Shown: one piece after another, positions 35,266 through 44,514 of the stretch
Position numbering within the stretch: the first letter of the stretch is position 1
Layout: each line of letters opens with the position of its first letter
Assembly (NCBI RefSeq): GCF_013267195.1
Contig: NZ_CP053941.1
Location: 434,001-498,000, forward strand
DNA length: 64,000 nucleotides
Origin: Halorubrum salinarum
GTDB taxonomy: Archaea > Halobacteriota > Halobacteria > Halobacteriales > Haloferacaceae
Direction: 5' to 3'
Made by a program: the position numbers and the translations under genes
Notes under the pieces: generated by a model
What the model saw: only the letters and a program-made list of their open reading frames with translations
What the model was told of the DNA's origin: nothing
Databases searched by the model: none

Positions 35266-36768
35266 TCAGAACAGCGCCGACGCCGCCGCCTCGGCCGTCT
35301 CGATGACGGGGCCGAATCCGGGTAGGAGCAGCACCGTCGCGACCGCCGCGAAGACGACCGCGGCGTACAGCGCCGTCGGCCGCACGTCGATCGCGTCGAG
35401 CGCGCTCGGCGACTCGGGGTCGTCGAGGAACAGCGCCTTCACGACCCGGCTGTAGTAGTACAGCGACACGACGCTGTTGATCGCGCCAAGACCGGCCAGC
35501 CACAGGAAGCCGTTGTCGATGGCCGCCTGGAACAGGAAGTACTTCGAGAAGAACCCGGCGAACGGCGGGAGCCCCGCGAGCGAGAACATGAACACGGCCA
35601 TCGCGACGGAGGCGACCGGCGCGCGCCGCCAGAGCCCCGCGTAGTCCGCGAAGGTCCGACCGACGCCCCACCGCTCCGCCATCGCGACGAAGAGGAACGC
35701 GCCGGTGTTCATGAACCCGTAGACGAGCAGGTGCGCCATCGCGGCGCCCATGACCGTGCCGTTGGCGGGCCCGTCGACCGTGAGCGCGGCGACGCCGATG
35801 AGCGCGTACCCGGCGTGCCCGATAGAGGAGTACGCGAGCATCCGCTTGACCTCCTCCTGGACCGCGGCCGCGAAGTTACCGAGCGTCATCGTGACGGCCG
35901 CGAGGACCGCGAAGGAGAGCATCCAGTCGACGTTCGCGGACACCGCCATCTCCAGCGGGAACGCCTCGGTGAACACGCGGAACGCGACGACGAACCCGGC
36001 GGCCTTCGAGGCCGACGAGAGGAAGGCGCTCACCGGCGCGGGCGCGCCCTCGTACGCCTCCGGCGCCCAGAAGTGGAACGGGACGGACGCGGTCTTGAAC
36101 GCGACGCCGCCGATCATCATCACGACGCCGACGCCGAGGACGCCGGCCAGGCCGTCGATCGACGCCGACGCGATGTCGGCGAGGATGAGCGACCCGGTCG
36201 CGGCGTACACGAGCGAGATGCCGAACAGGAAGACCGCCGACGAGAGCGCCCCGACGAGGAAGTACTTCATCCCCGCCTCGACGCTGCCGCGGTCCTGCTT
36301 GAGGTACGCGACGAGCACGTACGACGGCAGCGACACCATCTCTAATGCGACGAACACGACCGCGAGCGAGTTCGCGACCGCGAGCAGCGCCATCCCGGTC
36401 GCCGCGAACGTCACGAGCGAGTAGAACGCCGCCGGGTTGGCGTGGTCGTGGAAGTAGTCGTGCGCGGCGACTAACACCAGCGCGGTCACCGACGCGAAGA
36501 TGGCGGTGAAGAACAGCGCCAGCGTGTCCACCTTCACCGTGTCGGCGAACAGCAGCACCGCGCCGCCGTCGGGGCTCACGCCGCCGCTGGCGGTGAGCCA
36601 GACGGTCGCCGCCAGCGCGGCGAGCGATCCGACCGCGCCGACGACCGCCATCGACGTGTTCGAGCGCGCGTCCGGCCGAATCGTGTCGACCAGCAGCAGC
36701 GCGAGTCCGGTAACGGCCAACAGCAGCGCCGGCAGCAGCGCCGTCACGGCGGGCAGTCCGTTAACCAT
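35266..36768 (-). CDS. nuoN: NADH-quinone oxidoreductase-like subunit N
   Basis: This 500-residue antiporter-like subunit has about 14 hydrophobic segments; AHDYFHDHANPAAFYSLVTFAATG and MAVFMFSLAGLPPFAGFFSKYFLFQAA are the conserved Nuo N/M/L helices bearing proton-channel Lys and Glu (KTASVPFHFWAPEAYEGAPAPVSAFLSSASKAA). It is the last gene of the nuo operon and begins eight bases inside nuoM. It pumps protons as electrons pass through the hydrophilic arm. Confidence 0.93.
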   Translation of the reverse strand: MVNGLPAVTALLPALLLAVTGLALLLVDTIRPDARSNTSMAVVGAVGSLAALAATVWLTASGGVSPDGGAVLLFADTVKVDTLALFFTAIFASVTALVLVAAHDYFHDHANPAAFYSLVTFAATGMALLAVANSLAVVFVALEMVSLPSYVLVAYLKQDRGSVEAGMKYFLVGALSSAVFLFGISLVYAATGSLILADIASASIDGLAGVLGVGVVMMIGGVAFKTASVPFHFWAPEAYEGAPAPVSAFLSSASKAAGFVVAFRVFTEAFPLEMAVSANVDWMLSFAVLAAVTMTLGNFAAAVQEEVKRMLAYSSIGHAGYALIGVAALTVDGPANGTVMGAAMAHLLVYGFMNTGAFLFVAMAERWGVGRTFADYAGLWRRAPVASVAMAVFMFSLAGLPPFAGFFSKYFLFQAAIDNGFLWLAGLGAINSVVSLYYYSRVVKALFLDDPESPSALDAIDVRPTALYAAVVFAAVATVLLLPGFGPVIETAEAAASALF

Positions 36769-38293
36769 CGATGGTCACCCCCTCGACGACCGGCAGGGCA
36801 GCGTCACGGATCATCTCGAAGAAGATGTCGGGCGCGACGCCCAGCACGATGATCGCCACCAGGAGCACCGCGAGCGGGGCGACGTCGTGGAACGCCGCGG
36901 GCCCGACGTCGTAGTCGGTCTCCAGTTCGAAGGGACCGAACAGCGTGCTCTGCATCGCCGACAGCAGGTAGCCGGCGACGATGACGATACCGAACATCGC
37001 GAGCGCCGTGAACACCGGAGCGTACGGGAGCGCCGGCGCGGACAGCGAGCCGACGAAGATGAAGAACTCGCCGGCGAAGCCGGCCATCAGCGGGAGCCCC
37101 ATGTAGCCGAAGGCGCCGGCGACGAGGATGCCGACGGTGACCGGCATCCGGTCGGCCATGCCGGCCATGTCGCCGACCATCCGGGTGTGGGTCGCGTTGT
37201 AGATGACGCCGACCGCCATGAACATCAGCCCCGAGATGAGGCCGTGCGCGACCATCTGGAACGTCGCCCCGCCGATCCCGTACTCGGTGAAGACGATGAG
37301 TCCGAGGATGACATAGCCCATCGACGAGACGGACGAGTAGGCGACGATCCGCTTGAGGTCCTTCTGCGCCAGCGCCAGCATCGCGCCGTAGATGACGCTG
37401 ATGACGGCTATCGCCGCGATCGGGACCGCGAGCATCGACGCCTGCTCGGGGAGCATCGTGAAGTTGAACCGGAGCAGCGCGTACGTCCCCATCTTCAGGA
37501 GGACGCCCGCTAACAGCACCGACGCGGGGGTCGGCGCCTGAACGTGGGCGTCCGGCAGCCACGTGTGGAACGGCACGATCGGGACCTTCACGGCGAACCC
37601 GAGGAACATCGCGAGGAACGCAACCATCGCGATGCGGTCGGCCGGGATGCCGAACCAGGCGCTCAGGTCGCCCGCGGCGATCGCCTGGGCGATCTCCGGC
37701 AGGGCGAACGACGACACCGAGTCGCCGAGCGCGAACACGAGGCTCATGAAGCCGATGAACATCAGCAGCGACGCCGCGTTTGTGTAGACGAAGAACTTGA
37801 TCGCGGCGTACTTGCGGCGCGGACCGCCCCAGATACCGATGAGGAAGTACATCGGGACCAGCACGGCCTCCCAGAAGACGAACCACAGGAAGAAGTCGAG
37901 CGCGGCGAAGACGCCGAGCAGGTTCGCCTCCATGAACAGCATGAGCCCGTAGAACTGGCTCTGTCGCGTGTCGACGGGCGTCCACGCGCTGAGGATCGCC
38001 AGCGGCACCAGGAACGTCGTGAGCACGAACAGCGGGAGGCTGATCCCGTCGAGCCCGACGAACCACGAGACGGTGCGGCCGCCGACTTCGAGCCACTCTA
38101 TCTGGGTCGCGTACGCGATCTCGCCGCCGAGCAGCGCGTTGCCGCCGGCCTCGAAGCCGGACCAGAGGTAGAGGCTGCCGACGAACGGGATGAGGCTGAT
38201 CGCGAACGCCAGCCTGCCGGCCCACTCGTCGGGCGCGAGGAACACCGTCAGCGCGCCGACGAACGCGGCCGCCATGAGCGCTTCGAGTATCAC
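36761..38293 (-). CDS. nuoM: NADH-quinone oxidoreductase-like subunit M
   Basis: This 510-residue proton-pumping subunit shows the M-type helices FVFWEAVLVPMYFLIGIWGG (functional Glu) and FLGFAVKVPIVPFHTWLPDAHVQAPTPASVLLAGVLLKMG. The GTG at 38293 is chosen because it forms the GTGA junction with the nuoL stop. An in-frame GTG nine bases earlier is an alternative. It overlaps nuoN by eight bases. Confidence 0.93.
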   Translation of the reverse strand: MILEALMAAAFVGALTVFLAPDEWAGRLAFAISLIPFVGSLYLWSGFEAGGNALLGGEIAYATQIEWLEVGGRTVSWFVGLDGISLPLFVLTTFLVPLAILSAWTPVDTRQSQFYGLMLFMEANLLGVFAALDFFLWFVFWEAVLVPMYFLIGIWGGPRRKYAAIKFFVYTNAASLLMFIGFMSLVFALGDSVSSFALPEIAQAIAAGDLSAWFGIPADRIAMVAFLAMFLGFAVKVPIVPFHTWLPDAHVQAPTPASVLLAGVLLKMGTYALLRFNFTMLPEQASMLAVPIAAIAVISVIYGAMLALAQKDLKRIVAYSSVSSMGYVILGLIVFTEYGIGGATFQMVAHGLISGLMFMAVGVIYNATHTRMVGDMAGMADRMPVTVGILVAGAFGYMGLPLMAGFAGEFFIFVGSLSAPALPYAPVFTALAMFGIVIVAGYLLSAMQSTLFGPFELETDYDVGPAAFHDVAPLAVLLVAIIVLGVAPDIFFEMIRDAALPVVEGVTIDG

Positions 38294-40323
38294 AGGAACC
38301 ACCCCCCGGTCGCGCCGAGCACGAGCAACAGCGCGACGAGTCCGAAGGTGAGCAGCGCGGCGTACTGCGAGACGACCCCCGACTGGAGCTTGCGGATCCG
38401 GCCGCCGCCGGTCAGGCTCACCGAGGAGACGCCGTTCACGACGCCGTCGATGATCCCCTGGTCGAAGGTGTTCGCGCCGCCCGCGACGTCTTCCGTCCGA
38501 TACGCGAGCCAGACCTGCAGTTCGTCGAGGTAGTAGTTGTTGTACAGCACGTCTTTGATCCCGCCGAGCTTGGCGGTGTGTTCCGTCGGCGACGGCACGT
38601 TGTACAGCCGCCAGGCGAGTCCGAGTCCGAGCAGCGCGAGGCCGAGCGAGACGGCCGCGCCGACGAGAACGGTTCCGGCCTCACCGCCGACGAGGTACGC
38701 GCTGCTGTACGGACCGATGTCGGCGTAGTGGTGCGAGGAGAGCCCCTCGATGCCGCCCCACTCGTTGTCGAGCCAGCGGTGAAGCACGTCGATCCCCTTG
38801 ATTCCGAGCACCTTCTTCACGGGGACCATGTTGATGAAGCCGGTGACGACCGCGAGCGAGCCGAGGACCGTCAGCGGCCCCTTCACGTTCCACCGGACGG
38901 ACTCGGGGTCGCGGGCGGTGTCGCTGCGGGGCTCGCCGTGGAACGTCAGGAACACCATCCGGAAGGTGTAGAACGCGGTGACCGGCACCGCGAGCAGTCC
39001 CATCAGGTAGCCGCCGAGCAGCAGCGGGTCGTTGAGCCCGTGGACGAGCGCCTCGTAGAGGATCTCGTCTTTCGACCAGAAGCCGGCGAACGGGAAGATG
39101 CCCGCCAGCGCCAGCGAGCCGGCGAGGAACGTGTAGTAGGTGACGGGGAGCTTCGACTTCAGCCCGCCCATGTCCCACATGTCCTCGTTGTGGTGCATCG
39201 CGATGATGACCGACCCGGCGCCGAGGAACAGCAGCGCCTTGAAGAAGGCGTGGGTGGTCAGGTGGAAGACGGCGGCCACGTACCCGCCCGCGCCGAGCGC
39301 GAGCATCATGTAGCCGTACTGCGAGATGGTCGAGTACGCGAGCACCTGCTTCAGCTCGTCTTTCACGAGCCCCATCGTCGCCGCGAACAGGGCCGTGAAG
39401 CCGCCGACGAAGGCGATGACCGCCATCGTCGTCGGCGTCAGCACGTAGAACCCGTACATCCGCGCGACGAGGTAGACGCCGGCCGCGACCATCGTCGCGG
39501 CGTGGATGAGCGCGGAGACGGGCGTCGGGCCCTCCATCGCGTCGGGGAGCCACGTGTGGAGCGGGAACTGCGCCGACTTCCCGACGACGCCGCCGAGCAC
39601 GAGCAGGCCGACGACCGTGAACCACGTCTGGACCCCGACTCCGCCGGGGGTCCACACGACCTCACCGGCCTCGGCCAGCGCCGGGAACGACTCGGGACCG
39701 GCGAACTGCGCCGTGCCGAAGGTGGCGAACACCGCGACGACGCCGACGAGGAAGAAGTAGTCACCGAAGCGGGTGACGAGGAACGCCTTCTTCGCGGCCG
39801 ACGGCGGGCCGGGCTCCCGGAAGTGGAAGCCGATGAGCAGGTACGAGCAGAGCCCGACCAGCTCGAAGAACATGAACGCCATCAGCAGGTTGTCGGCGAC
39901 GACGAAGCCGAGCATCGACGCCGTGAAGAGGCCGAGCCCGGCGTAGTAGCGCGGCAGCCCGGTCTCGCCCTCGTCGTTCATGTAACCGAGCGAGAACACG
40001 TGGACGAGCAGCGCCACGAGGGTCACGATGACCAGCATGAGCGCCGACAGCGGGTCGATCAGGACGCCGAACGTGAGTTCGATGTCCGTCGGGCCGATGC
40101 CCGCGCCGCCCTCGCTCGCCCAGTGGTACAGCGTCTCGTTGTATGCCCGTCCGCCCGCGACGGTCGCGGCGACCCAGATCGACAGCAGGAACGAGCCGGC
40201 CGTCGCCGCGATGCCGCCGAAGGCGCCGCCCTTCGGGAGGTACCTGCCCGCGCCGAGCGCGACCAGGAACGAGAAGAACGGGAGGAGTACGATCGCCGGA
40301 ACGTATGCGAATGCGTTCACCAT
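38290..40323 (-). CDS. nuoL: NADH-quinone oxidoreductase-like subunit L
   Basis: This 677-residue subunit is the largest proton-pumping protein, with roughly 16 hydrophobic segments and the long lateral helix region near the C-terminus (KLGGIKDVLYNNYYLDELQVWLAYRTEDVAG). Conserved channel segments FMFFELVGLCSYLLIGF and GGVVGKSAQFPLHTWLPDAMEGPTPVSALIHAATMVAAGVYL are clear. It starts two bases from the nuoK stop. Length is normal for archaeal NuoL/FpoL. Confidence 0.93.
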   Translation of the reverse strand: MVNAFAYVPAIVLLPFFSFLVALGAGRYLPKGGAFGGIAATAGSFLLSIWVAATVAGGRAYNETLYHWASEGGAGIGPTDIELTFGVLIDPLSALMLVIVTLVALLVHVFSLGYMNDEGETGLPRYYAGLGLFTASMLGFVVADNLLMAFMFFELVGLCSYLLIGFHFREPGPPSAAKKAFLVTRFGDYFFLVGVVAVFATFGTAQFAGPESFPALAEAGEVVWTPGGVGVQTWFTVVGLLVLGGVVGKSAQFPLHTWLPDAMEGPTPVSALIHAATMVAAGVYLVARMYGFYVLTPTTMAVIAFVGGFTALFAATMGLVKDELKQVLAYSTISQYGYMMLALGAGGYVAAVFHLTTHAFFKALLFLGAGSVIIAMHHNEDMWDMGGLKSKLPVTYYTFLAGSLALAGIFPFAGFWSKDEILYEALVHGLNDPLLLGGYLMGLLAVPVTAFYTFRMVFLTFHGEPRSDTARDPESVRWNVKGPLTVLGSLAVVTGFINMVPVKKVLGIKGIDVLHRWLDNEWGGIEGLSSHHYADIGPYSSAYLVGGEAGTVLVGAAVSLGLALLGLGLAWRLYNVPSPTEHTAKLGGIKDVLYNNYYLDELQVWLAYRTEDVAGGANTFDQGIIDGVVNGVSSVSLTGGGRIRKLQSGVVSQYAALLTFGLVALLLVLGATGGWFL

Positions 40324-40324
40324 C

Positions 40325-40645
40325 TTACCACCTCATCTCCGCGGGAACAGTCACGTCGGTCGTGCCGAAGTTGCGGTATAACACGAGTATGATGCCGATA
40401 CCGATCGCGACCTCGGCGGCGGCGAGCGCGATGACGAACAGCGCGAACACCTGCCCCGTGAGGTCGCCGTAGTACAGCGCGAACGCGACGAAGTTGATGT
40501 TGGCCGCGTTCATCATGAGCTCGACGCTCATGAGGAAGTACAGGGCGCTCCGCCGCGTCAACACGCCGAACAGGCCGATACAGAAGATGGCCGACGCCAA
40601 CAGCAGGTACCACGACGGCGGGATCGAGGACGCGAGCGCCGTCAT
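40325..40645 (-). CDS. nuoK: NADH-quinone oxidoreductase-like subunit K
   Basis: This 106-residue three-helix protein is the NuoK/FpoK type, with MSVELMMNAANINFVAFALYYGDLTGQVFALFVIALAAAEVAIGIGI carrying the two conserved membrane glutamates that relay protons. It overlaps nuoJ2 by four bases and lies directly before nuoL. Confidence 0.93.
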   Translation of the reverse strand: MTALASSIPPSWYLLLASAIFCIGLFGVLTRRSALYFLMSVELMMNAANINFVAFALYYGDLTGQVFALFVIALAAAEVAIGIGIILVLYRNFGTTDVTVPAEMRW

Positions 40646-41001
40646 CGGCGGTCACCTCCGTCGCGTCCGCCGTCGGTGAACGCCTGCCCGACCGCAGCGA
40701 CGACCGAGCCGTCCTCCTCGCGCTTGGCCAGGTAGACGGCGCCGTCGACCGCCACGTCGAGCGCGACCGCGGCGATCAGGAACGCCGCGAGGAACCCCTC
40801 GGACGGCACCGCGCCGAGGTCGTACTCGGCGAGGTTGAAGAGGGCGTACCCGATGTTGTGGACGACCGAGGCGTCGGCCGGGAAGCCGACCTCCTCGAAG
40901 CCGAACGTCGCCCCGTTGACGGTCGCGGCCAACACCGCGAACAGTCCGCCCACGGCGATCGCGGGCGCGATCCGGGAGCCGCGGCTCTCGTCGCTGCTCA
41001 C
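40642..41001 (-). CDS. nuoJ2: NADH-quinone oxidoreductase-like subunit J, C-terminal half
   Basis: This 119-residue protein corresponds to the second part of NuoJ. NuoJ is split into two genes in many haloarchaea. About two or three hydrophobic helices are visible, with SEGFLAAFLIAAVALDVAVDGAVYLA near the C-terminus. It overlaps nuoJ1 and nuoK by four bases each, which supports stoichiometric translation. Confidence 0.85.
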   Translation of the reverse strand: MSSDESRGSRIAPAIAVGGLFAVLAATVNGATFGFEEVGFPADASVVHNIGYALFNLAEYDLGAVPSEGFLAAFLIAAVALDVAVDGAVYLAKREEDGSVVAAVGQAFTDGGRDGGDRR

Positions 41002-41264
41002 GCGCTACTCACCTCCGTTTCTGAATCCGATCGCGTGAGCATCACGGCGAACGTGACCAGGATGAGGACCCCGCCCACGTAGACGAGGATCTGCATGGCG
41101 GCGATAAACTCCGCCCGCAGCATCACGTAGTGCACCGCGACGCTCGTGAGGGCTCCGCCCAGAAGCAGCGCGGCGTGGAACACGTCGCGCGCCAGGACGA
41201 CCCCGAGGGCGAACGCCAGCGTGACCGCGGCGAACAGCCCGAACGCGATGGTAGCATAAACCAT
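40998..41264 (-). CDS. nuoJ1: NADH-quinone oxidoreductase-like subunit J, N-terminal half
   Basis: This 88-residue protein is the first half of NuoJ with three helices and the conserved YVMLRAEFIAAMQILVYVGGVLILVTFAVML motif, which normally continues into the rest of NuoJ. The split is seen in other haloarchaea and is not a frameshift: the two frames overlap by an ATGA junction. About 50 bp separate it from nuoI, with a GGAG ribosome binding site there. Confidence 0.87.
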   Translation of the reverse strand: MVYATIAFGLFAAVTLAFALGVVLARDVFHAALLLGGALTSVAVHYVMLRAEFIAAMQILVYVGGVLILVTFAVMLTRSDSETEVSSA

Positions 41265-41313
41265 TGTGTTTGTCTCCTATGAGAACCCCTTTGAAGATTT
41301 CGAGACGTGCCCG

Positions 41314-41775
41314 CTACTGGTAGTCGACCTCGCCGTCGCCCTCCCCGATCCACGCGCCGCGATCGGGGTTGCGGGACTCCAGCGGGTCGATTCCCTTGTA
41401 CCACGGGACGTTCTTGAGCTGTTCTTTGTTGAACACGAAGTCGTCTTTCGTGTCCGCCGTGAACTCGAAGTTCTGCGTCAGCAGGATGGCGTCGACGGGG
41501 CAGACCTCCTCGCAGAGCCGGCAGTAGATACACTGCCCGATGTGGAGGTTGTACTGCTCGCCGTTGCGCTGGTCGTCCTGAACGATCTGGATCGTGTCGT
41601 TCGGACAGACGTTCTCGCACTGGCGGCACCAGATACACCGCTCCTGGCTGAACTTGTGGACCCCGCGGAACCGCGGGCTCACCTCGGGCGCGTCCTCCGG
41701 GTATTCCACCGTGAACGTCGACCCGTCCAGCGCGTGTTTCATCGTCGTCGCCATCGATTTCATGAGTCCGATCAT
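41314..41775 (-). CDS. nuoI: NADH-quinone oxidoreductase-like subunit I
   Basis: This 153-residue ferredoxin subunit holds two [4Fe-4S] motifs, CIWCRQCENVCPNDTIQ and CIYCRLCEEVCPVDAI, passing electrons to NuoB. It is 1 bp from nuoH. In haloarchaea it is likely the entry point for electrons from an unknown donor because NuoEFG are missing. Confidence 0.95.
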   Translation of the reverse strand: MIGLMKSMATTMKHALDGSTFTVEYPEDAPEVSPRFRGVHKFSQERCIWCRQCENVCPNDTIQIVQDDQRNGEQYNLHIGQCIYCRLCEEVCPVDAILLTQNFEFTADTKDDFVFNKEQLKNVPWYKGIDPLESRNPDRGAWIGEGDGEVDYQ

Positions 41776-41776
41776 A

Positions 41777-42850
41777 TCAGGCGATCACCCCCACGATTAC
41801 GGCCGTGAGCACCAGGTTCGCGAACGACAGCACCAGCATTCCCTTCCAGCCGATCTCGATCAGCTGGTCGATACGGACGCGCGGCAGCGCCGCGCGGGCC
41901 CACTGCGTGAACAGGAAGAAGCCCCAGATCTTCACCACGAACCAGATGAAGCCGATGCTCTCCGGGCCCGGGCCGGACGCCCCGCCGAGGAACGTCACGG
42001 CGAGGATCGCGCCGCCCAGGAAGATGTGGACGAACTCCCCGAGGTAGAACAGGACGAAGTACGCCGAGGAGTACTCGGTCTGGTACCCCGCGACGATCTC
42101 CGTCGGCGCCTCGGGGATGTCGAACGGGTTCCGGCCGATCTCGGCCATGTTCGCGGTGAGGAACAGCACGAACGCGAACGGGTTGACGAACGCGTACCAC
42201 GACGGGATCGAGACCCCGGCGATCGTCACGAGCGTCTCCGTCTGCGCGCCGACGACGCCGCTCATCTGGAGCGTACCGGCGAAGATCACGACCGACATCG
42301 CCGTGACGATGAGCGGGATCTCGTACGCGAGGTTCTGCGCGACCGCGCGGAGCCCGCCGAGCAGCGAGTACTTGTTGTTCGACGCGTAGCCGGCCATCAC
42401 CAGCGAGACGGACGCGATCGACGCGAACGCGAACACCAGCGCGAACCCGACCTCCGGGTCCGCGAGGTGGAGGTTGATCGGGCCGAGCTGCCCCATCGGG
42501 ATGACGGAGAAGCCGAGGAGCGCCGACGCCGGCAGGAGGATCGGCGCGATGTCCCACGAGGGGCGGTCGACGCCCTCGGGGATGATGAGCTCCTTCGCGA
42601 GGAGCTGGACCGCGGCCGCCGGGATGATGAGCAGCCCGTAGGGACCGATCCGGTCGACCGCGATCCGGTCGGTGAACGCGGCCGTGATCTTCCGTTTCGC
42701 CCACGGGCCCGCGACGCCCGTGAACGCGAGGATGATGTTCCCGACGACGAACGCGGCGACGAGCGAGGCCGCGACGTCGCCGATCACGCTGTCGAGACCG
42801 AGCGTGTCGGTGATGAACTCGGGGAACAGCTGCGCGGGCGCCGTGCCCAT
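41777..42850 (-). CDS. nuoH: NADH-quinone oxidoreductase-like subunit H
   Basis: This 357-residue membrane subunit forms the quinone chamber with NuoB and NuoCD. Conserved blocks GPYGLLIIPAAAVQLLAKELIIPEGVD, the NMAEIGRNPFDIPEAPTEIVAGYQTEYSSAYF loop and NRALLPRVRIDQLIEIGWKGML-type C-terminus (read as ARAALPRVRIDQL) are present. It overlaps nuoCD by one base (TGATG). Confidence 0.95.
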   Translation of the reverse strand: MGTAPAQLFPEFITDTLGLDSVIGDVAASLVAAFVVGNIILAFTGVAGPWAKRKITAAFTDRIAVDRIGPYGLLIIPAAAVQLLAKELIIPEGVDRPSWDIAPILLPASALLGFSVIPMGQLGPINLHLADPEVGFALVFAFASIASVSLVMAGYASNNKYSLLGGLRAVAQNLAYEIPLIVTAMSVVIFAGTLQMSGVVGAQTETLVTIAGVSIPSWYAFVNPFAFVLFLTANMAEIGRNPFDIPEAPTEIVAGYQTEYSSAYFVLFYLGEFVHIFLGGAILAVTFLGGASGPGPESIGFIWFVVKIWGFFLFTQWARAALPRVRIDQLIEIGWKGMLVLSFANLVLTAVIVGVIA

Positions 42851-44514
42851 CAGCGGTCCACCTCCCCGAGAACGACGTCGAGGCTACCGAGCGCGGCGAT
42901 CACGTCGGGGATGTACTCCCCGTTCGCCATCTCCGGCAGCGTCTGGAGGTTCGAGAAGCACGGCGACCGGATCTTGAACCGGGCGGGCTTGTCCGTCCCG
43001 TCCGACCGGATGTAGATGCCGAGCTCGCCCTTGGCGCCCTCGACGGCGCGGTAGATCTCCGTGTCGTCGTCCGGGCGCAGCGTGCGCGGCACGTTCGCCT
43101 GGATCGTCCGCTCGTCCTCCGGCCAGTCCTCGAGCAGGTCGACGCACTGCTCGATGATCTTCGCGGACTCCTCGACCTCGCGCATCCGGACGAGCAGGCG
43201 GCTGAAGTTGTCGCAGCCGTCCTCGGTCACCACGTCCCAGTCGAGCTCGTCGTAGTAGCCGTACGGGTCGTCGCGGCGCAGGTCGTAGTCGACGCCCGAC
43301 CCGCGGGCGACGGGGCCGGTCGCGCCGTAGTTCTTCGCGACCTCCGGCGGCAGGATGCCGGTGTCGATGGTCCGCATCTGGAACACCTCGTTCGAGGTGA
43401 TCAGGTTGTGGTACTCCTCGATCGACTCCGGCAGCTGATCGAGGAAGTCGCGGGTCTTCGAGAAGAACTCCTCGCGGGGCTCGGGCAGGTCCCAGACGAC
43501 CCCGCCGAGGCGGAAGTAGTTGAACATCAGCCGCTGGCCCGTCAGGTCCTCCAAGAGGTTCTGGACGCGCTCGCGGTCGTTGATGGCGTACATGAACGTC
43601 GCCGTGAAGTCGCCGTTGATGTCGAGCGCGAACGTGGCGAGCGCGAGCATGTGCGCCGCGATCCGGCACATCTCAGCGCCCATCGTCCGGATGACCTGCG
43701 CGTACTCGGGCACCTCGATGTCCGCGAGGTCCTCGGCCGCGCGGGCGTACGCCCACTCGTTGAGCAGCCCCGCCGAGATGTAGTCCCAGCGGTCCGGGTA
43801 CGGCATGATCTGGTGGCGGTACGTCCCGGACTGCGCCATCTGCTCCTCGCTGCGGTGGAGGTAGCCGATGTCGGGCTCGACGTCGGCGACCTGCTCGCCG
43901 TCGAGGACCGTCTTCAGGTGGAGGACCCCGTGGGTCGCCGGGTGGTGCGGCCCGATGTTGAGGAACATCGTGTCGGACTCGGCGTCCTTGTGGTGGTCCT
44001 CGAGCGGGTTCGCGTGCTCCGGGAGCGTTGCGATCTGCGGCCGGTCCTTGTCGTAGTCCATCGACAGGGGGTGGCCCTGCCAGGTCTCCGGCAGCAGGAT
44101 CCGACGCAGGTCGGGGTGGTCGTCGTACTCGATCCCGATCAGGTCGTACGCCTCCCGCTCGTGCCAGTCGGCCGTGCGGAAGACGGGCTCTGCGGACTCG
44201 GAGACGGGATTATCCTTGTCCGCGGGAACGACGACGCTCACCTCCTGGGTCGGGTCGTCGTACTTCTTCAGGTGGTAGATCGACTCGTAACGGTTCTCGT
44301 ACTCCTGTGCGGAGACGACGGAGAGGTGGTCGTACCCGGCCTGCTGTTTCAGGGTCCGGAGCGTCTCTTGGACGGTGTCCGGGCGGATGACGAAGCCGGG
44401 CGCGTTCAGGTGGTCGTCGCGGTCGACGACGAGGTCGCCGAGCAGGGCCTCCAGCTCGTCGGGCGTCTGCTCGACGGCGCCGTCGTCGACTGCGTCTGGT
44501 CGTTCGAGGCTCAT
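42850..44514 (-). CDS. nuoCD: NADH-quinone oxidoreductase-like fused subunit CD
   Basis: This 554-residue protein fuses the NuoC domain (residues 1-170) to the NuoD domain (about 180-554). The NuoC segment ends PETWQGHPLSMDYDKD. NuoD has NIGPHHPATHGVLHLKTVLDGE, DIGYLHRSEEQMAQ, RIAAHMLALATFALDINGDF, and a C-terminal ANVPRTLRPDDDTEIYRAVEGAKGELGIYIRSDGTDKPARFKIRSPCFSNL stretch. It forms the quinone-reducing site. Overlaps nuoB by four bases (ATGA). Confidence 0.95.
   Translation of the reverse strand: MSLERPDAVDDGAVEQTPDELEALLGDLVVDRDDHLNAPGFVIRPDTVQETLRTLKQQAGYDHLSVVSAQEYENRYESIYHLKKYDDPTQEVSVVVPADKDNPVSESAEPVFRTADWHEREAYDLIGIEYDDHPDLRRILLPETWQGHPLSMDYDKDRPQIATLPEHANPLEDHHKDAESDTMFLNIGPHHPATHGVLHLKTVLDGEQVADVEPDIGYLHRSEEQMAQSGTYRHQIMPYPDRWDYISAGLLNEWAYARAAEDLADIEVPEYAQVIRTMGAEMCRIAAHMLALATFALDINGDFTATFMYAINDRERVQNLLEDLTGQRLMFNYFRLGGVVWDLPEPREEFFSKTRDFLDQLPESIEEYHNLITSNEVFQMRTIDTGILPPEVAKNYGATGPVARGSGVDYDLRRDDPYGYYDELDWDVVTEDGCDNFSRLLVRMREVEESAKIIEQCVDLLEDWPEDERTIQANVPRTLRPDDDTEIYRAVEGAKGELGIYIRSDGTDKPARFKIRSPCFSNLQTLPEMANGEYIPDVIAALGSLDVVLGEVDR

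Noticed and set aside
38293..38302. Earlier GTG start for nuoM
   Set aside because: The second GTG forms the typical overlapping GTGA junction with the nuoL stop and fits the operon's translational coupling.
41314..41775. Frameshift in nuoJ suggested by its two short genes
   Set aside because: The halves overlap by an ATGA junction in separate frames with full helices, matching the split NuoJ seen in other haloarchaea.
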